Assembly: GCA_963780715.1 (NCBI GenBank)
Contig: CAWADK010000015.1
Span: 1 to 64,000, forward strand
Direction of reading: 5' to 3'
Length of the DNA stretch: 64,000 nt
Source: JALORV01 sp963780715
Lineage (GTDB): Bacteria > Pseudomonadota > Gammaproteobacteria > Burkholderiales > Burkholderiaceae_F
Below, piece by piece: positions 25,090 through 35,300 of the stretch. A program made the translations under genes and the position numbers. The stretch's first letter is position 1. Each line of letters opens with the position of its first letter. The notes below the pieces were generated by a model, which was not told where the DNA came from, made no database searches, and saw only the letters and a list, made by a program, of their open reading frames with translations.

Positions 25090-26274
25090 ATGAACGTTCG
25101 CTTGAATCGTCATCTGTCGGGAGTCGCGCTTGCCTGCGCGATGATTGTTCCGGCGTTCGCCCAGGCGCCCGCGCCGGCGGCGGCCACGGGTACCTTGCGT
25201 GCCGTGGTCGTGCTGGATTCGTCGGACCTGTCGAGCGACTTCCTGACGATGGCCGTGGCGAACACCGGCCTGGGCAAGCTGGCGGGTGCGCGCGCCGTCA
25301 TCCTGCCGCAGCGTGATCTCACCGACGCAATGCGCTCCACCCGGACCGGCGAGAACGACATCATCATCGCGCCACCGCACGTGGCCGCGTCGGCACTGAT
25401 TCACGGCTATGAGCTCGTCGCATCGACCGGTACGGTCTCGAAGTACGTGCTGGTCGGCCGCGGTGACATGAAGTCACTGGCCGACCTCAAGGGCCGCCGC
25501 GCCTACTTTCCGCAGCAGGACTCGCTGCGCAGCTACGTGGCGCGCGGCCTGCTCGCGCAGGAGGGCCTGACGACCCGTTCACTGAAGGCCGTGACCTACG
25601 GCCAGACCAGCGGCGCCGGCCTGCTCACGGTGGCGGGCGGCGGTGCCGAGGCCACGGTCGCTCTCGAAAGCGAGTGGCTGGAATGGAGCAAGGCACAGAA
25701 GACACCCGGCCAGGTGCTGGCGGTATCCCAGGCGATGCCGGGCGGGCTCTCGGTCGTCGTCAAGAAGTCGCTCCCGGCCAACGTCAAGACGGCGGTGGTG
25801 CAGTGGGTAACCTCGCCGGACTTCGTCATCCCCGGCGTACCGCGCATGCGGCCGACGAGCGATGCAACGCCTTACGAATATGTGGCGAGCCTGGGGATCT
25901 TCACGCCGGCAGAGCTCACCGGCGTGCAGCGGGTCGGCGCCCGCGAAGCCTACGAACTCTCCGAAAAGGGCGCCAAGCTGATCGATGTCCGCACCGAGAA
26001 GGAATACGCGACGCGACATGCCCGCGGCGCGGTGAACCTGCCCTACGTCGAGAAGAGCCTGAAGGAAATCGACTACGACGTGAAGAAGGACCAGTTCCCC
26101 GGCCTCACCGGCCTGAACAAGAGCGACGCTCTGGTCTTTTTCTGCAACGGCGCGGAGTGCTGGAAGTCGTTCAAGGCCTCCAAGGCCGCCCGCGATGCCG
26201 GCTATACGCGCGTGTACTGGCTGCGCGGGGGCATGCCCGAATGGATCGCGCAAGGGTTGCCGACGCAGCCCTGA
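25090..26274 (+). CDS. Periplasmic binding protein-rhodanese fusion
   Basis: This secreted two-domain protein of 394 residues has a signal peptide (ALACAMIVPAFAQAP). Residues about 35-270 resemble PhnD-like phosphate/phosphonate binding proteins (VLVGRGDMKSLADLKGRRAYFP). Residues about 285-394 form a rhodanese domain (GAKLIDVRTEKEYATRHARGA) with active-site Cys in FFCNGAEC. A binding domain linked to a sulfurtransferase suggests periplasmic capture and handling of an oxyanion or sulfur compound; this is inference. I chose the ATG at 25090, six bases after GGAGG; an ATG at 25084 lies too close to it. No ABC permease genes accompany it. Confidence 0.82.
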   Translation: MNVRLNRHLSGVALACAMIVPAFAQAPAPAAATGTLRAVVVLDSSDLSSDFLTMAVANTGLGKLAGARAVILPQRDLTDAMRSTRTGENDIIIAPPHVAASALIHGYELVASTGTVSKYVLVGRGDMKSLADLKGRRAYFPQQDSLRSYVARGLLAQEGLTTRSLKAVTYGQTSGAGLLTVAGGGAEATVALESEWLEWSKAQKTPGQVLAVSQAMPGGLSVVVKKSLPANVKTAVVQWVTSPDFVIPGVPRMRPTSDATPYEYVASLGIFTPAELTGVQRVGAREAYELSEKGAKLIDVRTEKEYATRHARGAVNLPYVEKSLKEIDYDVKKDQFPGLTGLNKSDALVFFCNGAECWKSFKASKAARDAGYTRVYWLRGGMPEWIAQGLPTQP

Positions 26275-26284
26275 AATAGCGCCG

Positions 26285-26312
26285 AGGCCGTGGCCGCGAG
26301 CGGCCGCGGCCT
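26285..26312 (+). terminator. GC-rich hairpin downstream of the rhodanese fusion gene
   Basis: Thirteen-base arms (26285-26297 and 26300-26312) pair with one wobble position. The stem is strong but lacks a T tract. It lies in the 172-base gap before hutU and could end the upstream transcript or act in the hutU leader. Confidence 0.45.
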
Positions 26313-26446
26313 ACCTGCCGGCGAACCTCCGTTTACCTCCCGTGCGCGGCTGCGCGTGCAGCCTGCCGCCTGCCTATCCGTGCGAGACTATTCATCGGCC
26401 CGGATGCCGATGTGATTCCGGATCGACGGCGAAGGAGGGGATAGCA

Positions 26447-28180
26447 ATGAATGCTCCGTCTGAACAGTCACGGCTGGCTGCCGATCCGCGCTACGACGAA
26501 CGCCGTGAAATCCGCGCGCCGCGTGGTTCGGCGCTCTCGTGCAAGAGCTGGCTCACCGAGGCCGCTTTCCGCATGCTGCAGAACAACCTCGATCCGGAGG
26601 TTGCGGAGGATCCGAAGCGTCTCGTCGTGTATGGCGGCATCGGCCGTGCGGCGCGCGACTGGGCCTGCTTCGACACCATCCTGGCGACGCTGCGCGAACT
26701 CGACGACGACGAGTCGCTGCTGGTGCAGTCGGGCAAGCCGGTCGGCGTCTTCAAGACGCATCCCGATGCGCCGCGCGTACTGATCGCCAACTCGAACCTC
26801 GTGCCGAAGTGGGCAACGTGGGAACACTTCAACGAACTCGACCGCAAGGGCCTGATGATGTACGGCCAGATGACGGCCGGATCGTGGATCTACATCGGCA
26901 GCCAGGGCATCGTGCAGGGCACCTATGAGACCTTTGGCGAAGCCGGCCGGCAGCACTTCGGCGGCGCTGAGGGTGGAGGGTGGGGCGGGCGCTGGATCCT
27001 GACGGCAGGCCTCGGCGGCATGGGCGGCGCGCAGCCGCTGGCCGCGACACTCGCCGGGGCCGTCTCGCTGAACATCGAGTGCCAGCAATCGCGTCTCGAC
27101 TTTCGCCTGCGCACGCGCTACCTCGACAAGCAGGCGCGCGATCTCGACGACGCGCTCGCCCTCGTGCAGCAGCACTGCGCGCGCAAGGAGGCGGTCTCGA
27201 TCGGCCTGCTCGGCAACGCGGCAGACGTGCTGCCCGAGCTCGTGCGGCGTGCGCGCGCCGGCGGCGTAATGCCCGACCTCGTTACCGACCAGACCTCGGC
27301 GCACGATCTCGTGCACGGCTACCTGCCCGAAGGCTGGAGTGTGGAGCGCTGGCAGGCGGCGCAAGCCGATCCGTCGCAGCACGCCGAACTGACCGCCGCG
27401 GCGGCCGCGTCGTGTGCGGTGCACGTGCAAGCAATGCTCGATTTCCAGGCGATGGGCGCCAAGGTCGTCGACTACGGCAACAACATCCGCCAGGTCGCAC
27501 TCGACCAGGGTGTGAAGAATGCATTCGACTTCCCGGGCTTCGTCCCGGCGTACATCCGGCCACTGTTCTGCGAGGGCAAGGGTCCGTTCCGCTGGGTCGC
27601 GCTGTCCGGCGATCCTGAAGACATCTACAAGACGGACGCAAAGATCAAGCAGCTTTTTCCGGCCAACGCTCATGTGCACCGCTGGCTCGACATGGCGCGC
27701 GAACGCATCGCGTTCCAGGGGCTCCCGGCGCGCATCTGCTGGCTCGGACTCGGCGAACGTCACGTCGCCGGGCTGGCGTTCAACGAGATGGTGCGCACCG
27801 GCGAGCTGAAGGCGCCGATCGTCATCGGCCGCGACCACCTCGACACCGGTTCGGTCGCGAGCCCGAACCGCGAAACCGAAGCGATGCGCGATGGTACCGA
27901 TGCGGTGTCCGACTGGCCGCTGCTGAACGCGCTGCTGAATACGGCCGGTGGCGCGACGTGGGTGTCATTGCATCATGGCGGCGGCGTCGGCATGGGCTAC
28001 TCGCAGCACTCCGGTGTCGTCATCGTCGCCGATGGCACGGAAGCCGCCGCGCGGCGGCTGGCGCGGGTGCTGGTCAATGACGCGGGCTCGGGTGTGATGC
28101 GGCACGCCGACGCCGGCTATCCGGTCGCGATCGCCTGCGCGCAGCGCAACGGACTGAAGCTGCCGATGGTGAAAGGATGA
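26447..28180 (+). CDS. hutU: Urocanate hydratase
   Basis: This 577-residue cytoplasmic enzyme carries out the second step of histidine degradation, urocanate to imidazolone propionate, with tightly bound NAD+. Family blocks include YGGIGRAARDWA, GRWILTAGLGGMGGAQPL (NAD-binding), DQTSAHDLVHGYLPEGW and HHGGGVGMGYSQHSG. The start at 26447 has a clear AAGGAGGGG Shine-Dalgarno about eight bases upstream; longer in-frame starts are rejected. It is the first gene of the hutU-hutH-hutG-hutI cluster and sits four bases before hutH. No hutC repressor is adjacent. Confidence 0.96.
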   Translation: MNAPSEQSRLAADPRYDERREIRAPRGSALSCKSWLTEAAFRMLQNNLDPEVAEDPKRLVVYGGIGRAARDWACFDTILATLRELDDDESLLVQSGKPVGVFKTHPDAPRVLIANSNLVPKWATWEHFNELDRKGLMMYGQMTAGSWIYIGSQGIVQGTYETFGEAGRQHFGGAEGGGWGGRWILTAGLGGMGGAQPLAATLAGAVSLNIECQQSRLDFRLRTRYLDKQARDLDDALALVQQHCARKEAVSIGLLGNAADVLPELVRRARAGGVMPDLVTDQTSAHDLVHGYLPEGWSVERWQAAQADPSQHAELTAAAAASCAVHVQAMLDFQAMGAKVVDYGNNIRQVALDQGVKNAFDFPGFVPAYIRPLFCEGKGPFRWVALSGDPEDIYKTDAKIKQLFPANAHVHRWLDMARERIAFQGLPARICWLGLGERHVAGLAFNEMVRTGELKAPIVIGRDHLDTGSVASPNRETEAMRDGTDAVSDWPLLNALLNTAGGATWVSLHHGGGVGMGYSQHSGVVIVADGTEAAARRLARVLVNDAGSGVMRHADAGYPVAIACAQRNGLKLPMVKG

Positions 28181-28184
28181 AAGC

Positions 28185-29735
28185 GTGACGTCTGCGCTGA
28201 TAATTGAACCTGCGCGCCTGCGGCTCGCGGATCTGCGCAGCCTGTGGCAGGCGCCGCTCACGGTGTCACTCACGGCAGATGCCTGGCCCGCGGTCGACGC
28301 TTCGTCGCAGGCCGTGCGGCGCATCGTCGCCAAGGGCGACGCGGCTTACGGCGTCAACACCGGTTTCGGTCTGCTGGCAAAGAAGCGCATCCCGGACGCG
28401 GAACTGCAGCAGCTGCAGCGCAACCTGATCCTGTCGCATTCCGTCGGTACAGGTGAGCTGCTCAGCGATGACGTTGTGCGGCTGGCGCTGGTGATGAAGA
28501 TCGCCAGCCTTGCGCGCGGTCACTCGGGTGTGCGCCGACAGGTCGTCGAGGCGCTGATCGCACTCGTCAACGCCGGCATCGTCCCGTGCATTCCCTCCAA
28601 AGGCTCGGTCGGGGCATCCGGCGACCTCGCGCCGCTGTCGCACCTGACGCTGGCGCTGCTGGGGGAGGGTGATGTTCGAGTCAATGGCGTGCGCCAGTCG
28701 GCCCGTGCGGCGCTGGCCGCGGCCGGCATCGCGCCGGTCGTGCTCGGCGCGAAGGAAGGGCTCGCACTGATCAACGGCACGCAGATTTCCACCGCGCTGG
28801 CCTTGCACGGGCTCTTCATGGCCGAGCGCGTGTTCGAAGCCGCGGTGGTGGTCGGCGCGATGGCGATCGACGCCGCCAAGGGCAGCGACGCGCCATTCGA
28901 CCCGCGACTGCATGAGCTGCGTGGGCATGCGGGCCAGATCGCGACAGCACACGCTTACCGCGAACTGCTGGCCGGCAGCGCGATCCGCGCCTCGCATCTG
29001 GTCAACGATGATCGTGTGCAGGACCCGTACAGCCTGCGCTGCCAGCCGCAGGTGATGGGAGCCTGTCGCGACCTCATCGCGCAGGCTGCGCGCACCTTGC
29101 TGACCGAAGCCAACGCGGTCACCGACAACCCGCTGGTGTTCGCGCGGCGTGACGCAAACACGGCCGACGAGGTCCTGTCGGGCGGCAACTTCCACGCAGA
29201 ACCGGTCGCCTTCGCGGCCGACACGCTGGCGCTCGCGATCGCCGAGATCGGCGCGCTGTCGGAGCGTCGCATCGCGCTGCTGATCGACGCGACGCTGTCG
29301 GGCCTGCCGCCATTCCTGGTACGTGATCCCGGAGTGAACTCGGGCTTCATGATTGCGCACGTGACTGCTGCAGCGCTGGCGTCCGAAAACAAGTCGCTCG
29401 CGCATCCGGCGAGTGTGGACAGCCTGCCGACGTCCGCCAACCAGGAAGATCACGTCAGCATGGCGACCTTTGCTGCGCGCCGACTGCACGAAATGGCGAC
29501 CAACACGGCGACCATTGTCGGGATCGAGCTGCTGGCCGCGGCCCAGGGTATCGACTTTCACCAGCCGCTTTCAACTTCACCGCGACTGGCCGCCGTGCAT
29601 CGTGCTTTGCGTGCGCGGGTGCCGTTCTACGAGGTCGACCGCATCCTGGCACCTGACATCGCGGCCGCGTCCGATCTGGTGTCCTCCGGCGCTCTCAGCG
29701 CCGGCTGCCACGACCTGTTCGCCTCCGTCGCGTGA
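28185..29735 (+). CDS. hutH: Histidine ammonia-lyase
   Basis: This 516-residue enzyme removes ammonia from L-histidine to give urocanate, the first step of the hut pathway. The self-made MIO cofactor comes from Ala144-Ser145-Gly146 in GSVGASGDLAPLSH. Other family blocks are YGVNTGFGLLAKKRI, VTDNPLVF and DSLPTSANQEDHVSM. It uses a GTG start four bases after hutU. Its stop overlaps the next GTG (GTGA). It is of normal length and intact. Confidence 0.96.
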   Translation: MTSALIIEPARLRLADLRSLWQAPLTVSLTADAWPAVDASSQAVRRIVAKGDAAYGVNTGFGLLAKKRIPDAELQQLQRNLILSHSVGTGELLSDDVVRLALVMKIASLARGHSGVRRQVVEALIALVNAGIVPCIPSKGSVGASGDLAPLSHLTLALLGEGDVRVNGVRQSARAALAAAGIAPVVLGAKEGLALINGTQISTALALHGLFMAERVFEAAVVVGAMAIDAAKGSDAPFDPRLHELRGHAGQIATAHAYRELLAGSAIRASHLVNDDRVQDPYSLRCQPQVMGACRDLIAQAARTLLTEANAVTDNPLVFARRDANTADEVLSGGNFHAEPVAFAADTLALAIAEIGALSERRIALLIDATLSGLPPFLVRDPGVNSGFMIAHVTAAALASENKSLAHPASVDSLPTSANQEDHVSMATFAARRLHEMATNTATIVGIELLAAAQGIDFHQPLSTSPRLAAVHRALRARVPFYEVDRILAPDIAAASDLVSSGALSAGCHDLFASVA

Positions 29736-30682
29736 CGACGATCGACATGTCCGTGTGGCAGGGCCGCGTCGACGACGCGGAAGGTGCGCTCGCGCGCCGC
29801 TGGCATCAGGTCATGCAACCGCAAGCAGCGCGCGCCGCACCCGGCACAACCGTGCTGCTCGGCTTCGCGTGCGACGCAGGGGTCGCGCGCAATCACGGAC
29901 GCGTGGGCGCCGCCGAGGGCCCACTCGCGATCCGGCGTGCGCTACGCAACATGCCGATCCACGAGTGCACACAAATTGCAGACGGCGGTGATATCCGCTG
30001 CGCGGGTGACGAGCTTGAGTCGGCTCAGCAGGCGCTCGCCACGGCAGTCGCGCAGCAGCTCGATGCCGGACGCTTCCCGCTGGTACTCGGAGGCGGTCAC
30101 GAAATGGCCTGGGGATCGTTCAAGGGTCTGGCCACGCACCTTGCCATGAGCGAAGGGGCGCCGCGGATCGGCATCGTCAACTTCGACGCCCACTTCGACC
30201 TGCGCCGCGACACGCGCGCAACGTCGGGAACGCCGTTCCTGCAGATCGCTCAGGACTGCGGTGCGCGTGGTTGGGAGTTTCGCTACGCCTGTCTCGGCGT
30301 CAGCCGTTATGCCAACACCGAGGCGCTGTTTGCGCGCGCCCGGGAACTCGGAGTGCTGGCGCAGCTCGACGAGTCGCTCGACGCGGCGCACTTCATGCCG
30401 TCACTGCAGGCATTCGTTACCGATGTCGACGATGTCTACCTGACGGTCTGCCTCGACGTGCTGCCTGCGGCCGTGGCGCCGGGCGTCAGTTCACCCGCGG
30501 CGCGCGGTGTCGGGCTCGACGTGATCGAACCTCTGATCGATGCTGTCTGCGCGAGTGGCAAGGTGCGGTTGGCCGACATCGCCGAGATGAATCCGCGCTT
30601 CGACGTCGATGGCCGGACCGCCGCGGTGGCCGCGCGGATCGCGGCGCGTATCGCCAATGGAGTCGCGCGTGCAGGTGGATAG
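29732..30682 (+). CDS. hutG: Formimidoylglutamase
   Basis: This 316-residue arginase-family Mn enzyme hydrolyses N-formimidoyl-glutamate to glutamate and formamide. Metal-binding blocks are GGGHEMAWGSFKG, NFDAHFDLR and CLDVLPAAVAPGVS. Its presence points to the direct four-enzyme hut route rather than the HutF/deformylase route. It starts with GTG at 29732, overlapping the hutH stop; an ATG at 29747 is an alternative. Its 3' end overlaps the hutI start by about 26 bases. Confidence 0.94.
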   Translation: MTTIDMSVWQGRVDDAEGALARRWHQVMQPQAARAAPGTTVLLGFACDAGVARNHGRVGAAEGPLAIRRALRNMPIHECTQIADGGDIRCAGDELESAQQALATAVAQQLDAGRFPLVLGGGHEMAWGSFKGLATHLAMSEGAPRIGIVNFDAHFDLRRDTRATSGTPFLQIAQDCGARGWEFRYACLGVSRYANTEALFARARELGVLAQLDESLDAAHFMPSLQAFVTDVDDVYLTVCLDVLPAAVAPGVSSPAARGVGLDVIEPLIDAVCASGKVRLADIAEMNPRFDVDGRTAAVAARIAARIANGVARAGG

Positions 30683-31898
30683 CGTGTGGACCGGAGTCCA
30701 TCTGGCGACGATGGCGGAGTCGGGACCGACGTCCGGGTACGGCGAGATCCGTGATGCGGCGCTGGCTGTACGCGACGGTCTTATTGTCTGGATGGGGCGG
30801 CGTGCAGATCTGCCCGCCGGGTTGCGTGCGGAGCAGACGATCGAGGGGGGCGGGGCATGGGTTACTCCCGGCCTGATCGATTGCCACACACACGTCGTTT
30901 ACGCCGGTAACCGCAGCGATGAGTTCGAGGCGCGCCTGAACGGTGCCACCTACGCCGAGATCGCGCAGCGCGGCGGCGGCATCGCCTCGACGGTGCGTGC
31001 GACGCGCGAGGCATCCGAGGACGAACTCTTCGAGGTCAGCCTGCCGCGCGTGCGCGCGCTGCTGGCCGAGGGGGTGACGACGATTGAGATCAAGTCCGGC
31101 TACGGGCTCGAGCTCGCGGCCGAGCGCAGCATGCTGCGCGTGGCCCGCCGCATCGGCCGCGAATTGCCAGTCACTGTGAGCACCACGTTTCTCGGCGCGC
31201 ACGCCGTTCCGCCGGAGTTCGCCGGACGTGCCGACGCCTACATCGACGATGTCTGCGAGCGCGTGCTGCCCGCGTTGGTAAACGATGGCCTGGTCGATGC
31301 CGCGGACGCGTTCTGCGAAACGATCGGCTTTTCGCCGGCGCAGACCGAGCGCGTCTTTCGCGCGGCACAAGCGATGGGCGTGCCGGTCAAGCTGCATGCG
31401 GAGCAGCTGTCGGACCAGGGCGGGGCAGCGCTTGCCGCACGCTACGGCGGGCTCTCGGCGGACCATCTTGAATACCTCTCGGTCGAAGGCATTGCCGCGA
31501 TGGCACAGGCCGGTACGGTCGCGGTGCTGCTGCCCGGTGCGTTCTACTGCCTGCGCGAGACGCAGTTGCCGCCGGTCGACGCGCTGCGCGCGGCGGGGGT
31601 GCCGATGGCGGTCGCCACCGACTGCAATCCGGGCACGTCGCCTCTGACCTCGCTGCTGCTGGCGATGAACATGGGTTGCACGCTCTTCCGGCTGACGTCG
31701 GCCGAGGCGCTGGCCGGAGCGACGGTGCATGCCGCGCGCGCGCTGGGCCTGAAGGATGTCGGCACGCTTGAGGTCGGTCAGCGGGCGGATTTCGTGTTGT
31801 GGGACATCGCGCGGCCGGCGGACCTCGCGTATGCGATTGGCTTCAATCCATGTCGCCAGGTGGTCCGTGGAGGGAACGCGCGTCCGGGCGGCCGATGA
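30657..31898 (+). CDS. hutI: Imidazolonepropionase
   Basis: This 413-residue metal-dependent amidohydrolase opens the imidazolone ring to give N-formimidoyl-glutamate. Metal and substrate residues are in PGLIDCHTHVVYAGNRSDEFE, EIKSGYGL, VKLHAEQLSD and VATDCNPGTS. The ATG at 30657 lies inside the end of hutG; GTG codons a few positions later are alternatives. It is the last canonical hut gene. Its TGA overlaps the start of a VOC-family gene (ATGA). Confidence 0.95.
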   Translation: MESRVQVDSVWTGVHLATMAESGPTSGYGEIRDAALAVRDGLIVWMGRRADLPAGLRAEQTIEGGGAWVTPGLIDCHTHVVYAGNRSDEFEARLNGATYAEIAQRGGGIASTVRATREASEDELFEVSLPRVRALLAEGVTTIEIKSGYGLELAAERSMLRVARRIGRELPVTVSTTFLGAHAVPPEFAGRADAYIDDVCERVLPALVNDGLVDAADAFCETIGFSPAQTERVFRAAQAMGVPVKLHAEQLSDQGGAALAARYGGLSADHLEYLSVEGIAAMAQAGTVAVLLPGAFYCLRETQLPPVDALRAAGVPMAVATDCNPGTSPLTSLLLAMNMGCTLFRLTSAEALAGATVHAARALGLKDVGTLEVGQRADFVLWDIARPADLAYAIGFNPCRQVVRGGNARPGGR

Positions 31899-32347
31899 GC
31901 GACGACGTACCGCACTTGCGCCTCGCGCGCCCGGTGAGCGATCTTGCGCGGTCGACCGAGTACTACTGCCGCGGCCTCGGTCTGCGCGTGCTCGGTCAAT
32001 TCGAGAATCACGCGGGGTTCGACGGCGTGATGCTCGGCGTGCCGGGTGCGGGTTACCACTTCGAGTTCACACGCTGCACTGGGCATCCGGTTGCGCCGTC
32101 GCCTACAGCCGAGGATCTGGCGGTGTTCTACATCCCGACGTCCGATGCGTGGCAGGCCGCGTGCGCGCGCATGGAGTTGGCAGGATTCCAGCGTGTTGTG
32201 TCGTTCAATCCGTACTGGGATGTGCTGGGTCGCACGTTCGTGGACCCGGACGGCTATCGCATTGTGTTGCAGCAGGGGGAGTGGAGCCTGGGCGATTCGA
32301 CCCGGGGCGACGGCCAGATCAGTGAAAGTCCCGGCTCGGCAGCGTGA
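31895..32347 (+). CDS. VOC (glyoxalase/bleomycin resistance) family protein in the hut operon
   Basis: This 150-residue vicinal oxygen chelate protein has the usual double beta-alpha-beta-beta-beta layout: HLRLARPVSDLARSTEYYCRGLGLRVL at the start and FVDPDGYRIVLQQGEW near the end. The Glu of the second metal site is not obvious (YRIVLQQ), so catalysis is uncertain. It overlaps hutI by ATGA and is therefore translationally coupled to the histidine pathway. It may handle a reactive intermediate or be a passenger. Its 3' end overlaps the convergent dnaE2 3' end by about 29 bases. Confidence 0.82.
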   Translation: MSDDVPHLRLARPVSDLARSTEYYCRGLGLRVLGQFENHAGFDGVMLGVPGAGYHFEFTRCTGHPVAPSPTAEDLAVFYIPTSDAWQAACARMELAGFQRVVSFNPYWDVLGRTFVDPDGYRIVLQQGEWSLGDSTRGDGQISESPGSAA

Positions 32348-35300
32348 GCGCGCCCAGCAGTGGCGAGTGATCTTCCAGCCGTGACGCGATCAGGTGCACG
32401 ATCGGGGCGACCCCGCTCGTGACGCGCTCGACGTGACCGTAGACCGTCATCAGTGTCGAATGGAGCAGCGCGCGTCGGTATTTCTCGCCGGTGGTGTTCC
32501 AGACGACGACGTTCACGGTGCCGGTCTCGTCCTCGATCGTGACGAAGGTGACGCCGCTCGCGGTGGAGGGGCGCTGGCGGCAGGTGACGATGCCGGTGGT
32601 GCGCACGCGCTGCTGGTCGCGTGCGGCGCCGATGCCGGCCGCGGTCAGATAGCCCTTCGCGTTGAAGCGCTCGCGCAGCAGTGCCAGCGGATGGCGGCGC
32701 AGCGTCAGCGCCGTGTGGTGATAGTCGGCGACGATGTCCTGGCCTTCGGTCGGCGGCAGCAGGTCGACCGGCGCTTCGCGGCGCGAACGCGAAGCGAGCG
32801 GTGCTGTGCGCGGCGCGTCGGCATCGACGCCGAGCGTGGTCCACAGCGCCCGGCGGCGATGGCCGGTCAGCGTGGCGAGCGCATCGGCTTTGGCCAGCGC
32901 GCTGATCTCGCCGCGATTGAGCTGCGCGCGGCGTGCGAGGTCCTCGGCATCGGTGAAGGTCGCGTCGCGTCGTGCGGCCATGATGCGTTCGCCGGCGTTC
33001 TCGTTGAAGCCGGCGACGAGTTCGAGCCCCAGTCGTACGGCAGGCACCGCCGGCTGTGAGGGATCGGTGCTCGACGGCTCGAGCGTGCAGTGCCAGTCGC
33101 TGACGGTGACGTCGATCGGCCGCACTTCGACGCCATGGTTCATCGCGTCGCGCACGATCTGCGCCGGCGCGTAAAAGCCCAGCGGCTGCGAGTCGAGCAG
33201 CGCAGCACAGAACGCAGCCGGCTCGTGGCACTTGAGCCACGACGACACGTACACCAGCAGTGCAAAGCTCGCCGCGTGGCTTTCCGGAAAGCCGTACTCG
33301 CCGAAGCCCTGGATCTGCCGGTAGATCTGCTCCGCGTACTCGCTGGTGTAGCCGCGCGCCAGCATGCCGCTGATGAGCTTGTCGCGGAACGGTCCGATGC
33401 CGCCCTTGCGTTTCCACGCCGCCATCGCGCGCCGCAGCTTGTCGGCCTCGCCCGGCGTGAAGCCTGCGGCGACGACCGCGAGCTGCATCACCTGCTCCTG
33501 GAAGATCGAGACGCCCATCGTGCGTTCGAGCACCGAACGCACCGCCTCCGACGGGTAAGTCACGTCTTCGAGCTTCTGCCGCCGTCGCAGGTACGGATGC
33601 ACCATGCCGCCCTGGATCGGCCCGGGACGCACGATCGCGGTCTCGATGACGAGGTCGTAGAAGCAGCGCGGCGCCAGCCGAGGCAGCATGTTCATCTGCG
33701 CGCGCGATTCCACCTGGAACACGCCGAGCGAATCGCCCTGGCACAGCATGTCGTAGACGGCCGGATCTTCCGACGGAATGTCCTGCAGCCGCCAGCGAGG
33801 ACCGGACGACGGGCTCCCATAGAAGCGCTGCAGGTGATCGAGCGCGCGCCGCACGCAGCTCAGCATGCCGAGCGCGAGCACGTCGATCTTCAGCAGGCCG
33901 AGCGCGTCGAGGTCGTCCTTGTCCCACTGGATCACCGTGCGCTCGTCCATCGCGGCGTTCTCGATCGGCACCAGCCGGTCGAGTCGGTCGCGTGCGATGA
34001 CGAAGCCGCCCGAGTGCTGCGACAGATGCCGCGGAAAGCCGATCACCTCGACCGCGAGCTCGGCGAGTTGCGCGATGACCGGGTTGGCCGGATCGAAGCC
34101 GGCTTCCTCGAGCCGCTGCGGAATGATCTTCCGGCCGTCCCACCACGCCATCGTCTTCGCCAGCCGATCGACCTGGTCGAGCGACAGGCCGAGCGCCTTG
34201 CCGACGTCTCGCAGCGCGCCCTTGGGCCGGTAGGTATGCAGTGCCGCGGTCAGCGCCGCGCGATGGCGCCCGTACTTGGCGTAGATGTACTGCATCACCT
34301 CTTCGCGGCGCTGGTGCTCGAAGTCGACGTCGATGTCCGGCGGCTCGTTGCGCTCCTTGCTGATGAAGCGCTCGAACAGCACCGACATGCGCGCGGGATC
34401 GACCTCGGTGATGCCGAGGCAGTAGCACACCGCCGAGTTGGCCGCCGAGCCACGCCCCTGGCACAGAATGCCCTGCGAGCGCGCATAGCGGACGATGTCG
34501 TAGACGGTGAGAAAGTAGGGCTCGTAGCGCAGCTCGGTGATCAGCCGCAACTCGTGCTCGACGATGGCCTGCACTTTGTCCGGCATGCCGTCGGGGTAGC
34601 GCGTCTTCGCTTCCTCGTAGGTCGCTCGCCGCAGCCAGGTGGCCGGCGTCTCGCCCGGCGGCACGATCTCCTCCGGGTACTCGTAGCGCAGCTCGTCGAG
34701 CGAGAAGGTGCAGCGCTCCGCGATCGCCTGCGTCTGCAGCAGCAATTCGGTCGGATAAATGCGGGCGAGCCGGTACAGCGGCCGCAGGTAGCGCTCGGCG
34801 TTCGGCGCGAGTTCGCGCCCGCACTGCGCCAGCGGCGTCTTCACGCGCACGGCGGTCAGCACGTCGTGCAGGCGCTTGCGGCGACGTGCGTGCATCTGCA
34901 CGTCGCCGGCGGCCACCAGTGGCAGGCCGGTGGCGTCGCTCACCGCCTGCAGCGCTTCCAGTTGCGCTGTGTCGTCGATGCCGCGCGTCAGCTCGCAGGC
35001 GATCCAGCTCGCGCCGGGATGCAGTTCTGCCAGCCAGCGCGCTTCCAGCTCGACGCGCACGGTATCGAGCGGCTCGCGCCAGTGGCGCAGCGGCAGCAGT
35101 AGCGCGAGCACGTCGTCGAGCCAGTGCGCGTGGGCTTCGAGGTCGTCTGCACTGAGCTGATAGCTGCCCTTGGTCGCCTGCCGCCGTGCCAGCGTCACGA
35201 GCTGGCTCAGGTTGCCGTAGCCGGCGCGCGTCTGTGCGAGCAGCACGAGTTTCGCGCCGGGCGCAGCCTGCCTGCCCTCACCCTCGGTGAGTTGAATCTC

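Noticed and set aside
33090..35102. Plus-strand open frame of 670 codons opposite dnaE2
   Set aside because: It is the antisense of a clear dnaE2 gene. Long antisense frames are common in high-GC coding DNA, and no protein family is recognisable.
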